Source of the DNA: an uncultured Spirochaetaceae bacterium
GTDB lineage: Bacteria; Spirochaetota; Spirochaetia; Treponematales; Treponemataceae
Assembly (NCBI GenBank): GCA_902766125.1
Contig: CACXCG010000060.1
Span: forward strand, 1 to 36,279
DNA length: 36,279 nt
Direction of reading: 5' to 3'
Shown: in pieces, positions 33,940-36,279 of the stretch
How the letters are laid out: every line of letters starts with the position of its first letter
Numbering within the stretch: position 1 is the first letter of the stretch
The notes under the pieces: generated by a model
Told to the model about the DNA's origin: nothing
Database searches by the model: none
Seen by the model: only the letters and a program-made list of their open reading frames with translations
Position numbers and translations under genes: made by a program

Positions 33940-33950
33940 ATTGTTAACTC

Positions 33951-34859
33951 CTAAATAGTTGATAAATTTGCCACAAAACCCGAACATACCTTGTCAAAAC
34001 CATTCTGGACAAGCATACATTCCACATGTTTGGGCACAACAGCTTGTGCTGCTAAAACAAAATGAATGCCGCGTTCTTTTGCTGCAGTAAGGGTTCTTAA
34101 AAGCAGTTCCTTACCGATTCCTAAACCGCGGTAATTCTGCAGAACAAAAAAATCAGTTATAAGCGCTGTTTTTTTATCTGCAGGTAAAAAACATGAACAG
34201 ACTATGCAGCCGGCAAAATCATCAGACTGAGTGCGACATACAAACCCAAACTGTTCTGTGTCTTCGCGCAGTTTTTGAGTGTGCCTGGTTAAAGCGGCAA
34301 ACGCATGCCCCAGCTGAGCGCCATACTGACGGTCATATTCATCTTCCAGCATTTTTTGTATCCGCACCAGAGTTTCGGTGTCTGCACTGCTGTCATACGG
34401 ATGGAATTCAAAGTCGTTCTCAAAGACATCTTCATCATCCTCAAGATCCTCGGAAAGAACTTCAAGTCCCCAGGATTCACGCAATGCATTGTACCACTCA
34501 AAAAGGCGTTCTGTCATTTGACACTGCTTAAAGTAATGCCACTGACGGTCAACCAGCGGATACGCTTTTAACACATTCTTAAAATTTCTAAATACCCCCC
34601 TTCCGCCCACAAGCACTTGCTTCAACTCTTCGCGAGCAAGCGGTGAACGCACTTGGTCTGTAAAGGCCTCAAGCATACGGTAGCCGTCTGAACTGGACCA
34701 TTCCGGTAACTCGTAATAGCGCTTGTCATCTGCGGTAACATTGTCATCATGTACGGGAATCAAGGTAAGTGTCTGTGCATCAAGTACATGATGCACAGTT
34801 TGATCTTCCATAGCAAAGAGAATGTCACGCTTTACGGAATCAGTCAGTTCAAAGACCAT
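33951..34859 (-). CDS. UPF0158-like domain fused to a GNAT acetyltransferase
   Basis: The protein has 302 residues. The N-terminal half (about 1-140) resembles the UPF0158 family: YYELPEWSSSDGYRMLEAFTDQV, LKQVLVGGRGVFRNFKNVL (compare GKGAFRRFKD), and QWHYFKQCQMTERLFEWYNALRESWGLE. After an acidic hinge (EDLEDDEDVFENDFE), the C-terminal half (about 155-302) is a GNAT fold with ALITDFFVLQNYRGLGIGKELLLRTL, where RGLGIG is the acetyl-CoA pyrophosphate loop, and a closing MLVQNGFDKV strand. Acceptor is unknown. It starts 8 bases after the clpP stop with only a weak site, so it is probably translated by coupling. UPF0158 assignment is from motif memory; the GNAT part is firm. Confidence 0.82.
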   Translation of the reverse strand: MVFELTDSVKRDILFAMEDQTVHHVLDAQTLTLIPVHDDNVTADDKRYYELPEWSSSDGYRMLEAFTDQVRSPLAREELKQVLVGGRGVFRNFKNVLKAYPLVDRQWHYFKQCQMTERLFEWYNALRESWGLEVLSEDLEDDEDVFENDFEFHPYDSSADTETLVRIQKMLEDEYDRQYGAQLGHAFAALTRHTQKLREDTEQFGFVCRTQSDDFAGCIVCSCFLPADKKTALITDFFVLQNYRGLGIGKELLLRTLTAAKERGIHFVLAAQAVVPKHVECMLVQNGFDKVCSGFVANLSTI

Positions 34860-34867
34860 GCCCTACA

Positions 34868-35440
34868 CTACAGGTCTGTGCGTTTTGTAACAACGCGACT
34901 GATAAGTCCGTAAGCTATAGACTCTTCTGCATTAAGCCAATAGTCGCGGTCTGTATCTTTTGACACTTTATCTAAAGCAGTTCCTGTTTCATCTGCAATC
35001 AGCTGATTAAGCAGAGCCTTTGTTTTGGCAATTTCTGCAGCGTGAATTTCAATGTCGGTTGCAACACCTTTCATTCCGCTTGACGGCTGATGAATCAGAT
35101 AATGGCTGTGAGGAAGTCCGAGCCTGCGCTCTTTGGGAGACGCAAGCAGAATCAGTGCTGCAGCAGATGCAACAAGACCCATTCCCACAGTATAGACAGG
35201 ACACTTTACAAAACGAATTGTGTCAAAAATAGCAAAGCCGGCGTCTACATCGCCACCAGGTGAATCAATGTAGACGTAAATGGGATCGTCACCATCGGCT
35301 TCAAGCACCAGAAGCTGACGAACCACTTTTTCTGCAAGCTCTTTATTAACTTCGCCGCTCAAAATAATCTGGCGGGTTTTAAGGAAACGCTCTGCAAACG
35401 GGTCAAGAGCGTTTTCCTTTTTTTCTTCTTTTTCAGCCAT
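34868..35440 (-). CDS. clpP: ATP-dependent Clp protease proteolytic subunit (ClpP family)
   Basis: ClpP forms the 14-mer serine-protease barrel fed by ClpX or ClpA unfoldases. The 190-residue protein keeps the triad at S92 (GLVASAAAL), H117 (YLIHQPSSG) and D166 (DTDRDYWLNAEE), plus the family's YIDSPGGDVDAGFAIFDTI. It lacks the usual GMAASMG and YGLID wording (here GLVASAAALI and YGLIS), so it may be a second, divergent ClpP paralogue. The N-terminus is charged (MAEKEEKKEN) with no obvious propeptide. GGAG lies 6 bases before the ATG. No clpX or tig is adjacent; instead a lipoprotein gene lies 33 bases upstream and a GNAT gene directly follows. Confidence 0.92.
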   Translation of the reverse strand: MAEKEEKKENALDPFAERFLKTRQIILSGEVNKELAEKVVRQLLVLEADGDDPIYVYIDSPGGDVDAGFAIFDTIRFVKCPVYTVGMGLVASAAALILLASPKERRLGLPHSHYLIHQPSSGMKGVATDIEIHAAEIAKTKALLNQLIADETGTALDKVSKDTDRDYWLNAEESIAYGLISRVVTKRTDL

Positions 35441-35473
35441 AATTTCTCCAGCTCACTTTTTTTATAATTTTTT

Positions 35474-36279
35474 TTATTTTTCCGGAGTCAGTGCAACTTC
35501 GTTATATGCAGGAGCTGTAAGATTCAGTTCGGGAAGTGTTCCTGAAACAATGTTAGCACTGAAATCCATTCCGGCACCATACTGATTAGCATTGTCGCGC
35601 AACATAGCAAACGAACGAGTATCACCTGCTTCACCCCATGATGTTCCTGCAGCAGGATTGTTTTTAGTACTTCCATCAGCAGCACCGTTATTTATTTTTT
35701 GAGTATCAACTCCATCTTCCCGATACATGTTCTTTGCGGTACAAACCATCTGTGTGTAACCAACAAAAGCTACAGCACCATCAAGCTTAAAGCGGAATGT
35801 TTCAACATCGGAACATTTACAATTTTCTTCATCAAACTGATCAAACCAACGAGTAGAATTCTTATATTTATTTTCAAAAGTTGTAATTGATGGATCATTT
35901 TTTTTGTTAACTTTTACAGTCTGAGAATCAGCAATCAATGTCTCAAAATCATTTCCATTTCCCAAACCAACACCGTACATATAGCGAAGGGTTAAATTAC
36001 CATTTGTAACATCGCTATTCTGTCCAAGACCGTATGTTCCCCACCAAAATGTTTTGAGGCCATCGGTAAGATTTTCATATAATTCATAGAAATATGCTTT
36101 GTCACCAGTTGTCAAATTTTCTGCCTTACCAGAAAAATAAAAAGTAACACGTACCGTTTTTTGATTATCAGAACGAACAAATTCTCCTGTTTGCCAGGTT
36201 CCGTAGAAATCATCTTTACCGAAATTACATCCGGTAAACAGCAGTGCGGTAAGTGACAGCAGTACAACAGCAATAAGAG
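35474..36279 (-). CDS. Lipoprotein, 5' end outside window
   Basis: The minus-strand frame is open to the right edge, and the visible start of the protein is the end of a signal peptide (LIAVVLLSLTALLFTGC) with lipobox FTGC, so only the first few codons are missing. The mature part begins NFGKDDFYGTWQTGEF and continues strand-rich (KTVRVTFYFSGKAENLTTG, FRFKLDGAVAFVGYTQMVCTAKNMY). The GTW...Y/F pattern recalls lipocalin-like Treponema lipoproteins. About 265 residues are visible, ending ALTPEK. Function is unknown. TTG 36115 is an internal codon, not the start. A short AT-rich stretch without a hairpin separates it from clpP, so read-through into clpP is possible. Confidence 0.8.
   Translation of the reverse strand, partial: LIAVVLLSLTALLFTGCNFGKDDFYGTWQTGEFVRSDNQKTVRVTFYFSGKAENLTTGDKAYFYELYENLTDGLKTFWWGTYGLGQNSDVTNGNLTLRYMYGVGLGNGNDFETLIADSQTVKVNKKNDPSITTFENKYKNSTRWFDQFDEENCKCSDVETFRFKLDGAVAFVGYTQMVCTAKNMYREDGVDTQKINNGAADGSTKNNPAAGTSWGEAGDTRSFAMLRDNANQYGAGMDFSANIVSGTLPELNLTAPAYNEVALTPEK

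Overview
This window most likely comes from a gut or rumen-type Treponema (Spirochaetota). By eye the G+C content is in the mid 40s percent. The evidence is a flagellar FliS plus FlgN-like chaperone pair, several lipoproteins with spirochaete-style lipoboxes, a CHASE2 adenylate cyclase facing a FecR/outer-membrane operon, and a GH94 cellobiose phosphorylase that fits life on plant polysaccharide breakdown products. Coding density is very high. No gene-free stretch exceeds about 300 bases; the two longest gaps (10560-10778 and about 13152-13228) are described as features. I saw no tRNA, rRNA, CRISPR array, transposase or phage gene.

Layout. 1-2205: the 3' end of recQ, a small antisense membrane protein that overlaps its end, and an isolated hisH-hisF pair. 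2209-6991: queD (minus) diverges from a peptidoglycan-precursor block murE-ddl-murD. 7000-10559 (minus): guaB-purA, a terminator, then a small membrane protein with a Cys/His cluster. guaB and purA are the two committed branch enzymes from IMP to GMP and AMP. 10779-13017: a monocistronic lipoprotein with three InlB-type repeats and a DUF6273-like domain, framed by a good promoter and a strong terminator. 12918-13232 (minus): a broken Phd-type antitoxin with intact expression signals. 13229-15253 (minus): ftsH. 15389-21189 (plus): fliS, flgN-like, polA, coaE, a SPOR-domain protein and ybaK. 21206-24046 (minus): CHASE2 adenylate cyclase, divergent from a three-gene envelope operon (small exported protein, outer-membrane barrel, FecR protein). 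26680-29199: cellobiose phosphorylase. 29312-32415: Na/Pi cotransporter with PhoU domain, a lipoprotein and a phosphoesterase. 32403-36279 (minus): a partial lipoprotein, clpP, a UPF0158-GNAT fusion, a DbpA-type RNA-binding protein and an MBL-fold hydrolase.

The points most worth a second look are: (1) PurA carries a 103-residue Lys/Ala-rich, histone H1-like tail; (2) the IMP dehydrogenase closely resembles, from memory, the enzyme of the protozoan Tritrichomonas foetus; (3) at least five and perhaps seven genes have a sigma70-type -10 box ending 6-7 nt before the start codon and no Shine-Dalgarno, which predicts leaderless mRNAs, while other genes in the same window have normal leaders and strong Shine-Dalgarno sites; (4) the cyclase and the FecR/barrel operon are driven by interlocked divergent promoters; (5) a decayed Phd antitoxin keeps a twin-palindrome operator. 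Family assignments are by motif recognition only; no database search was run.
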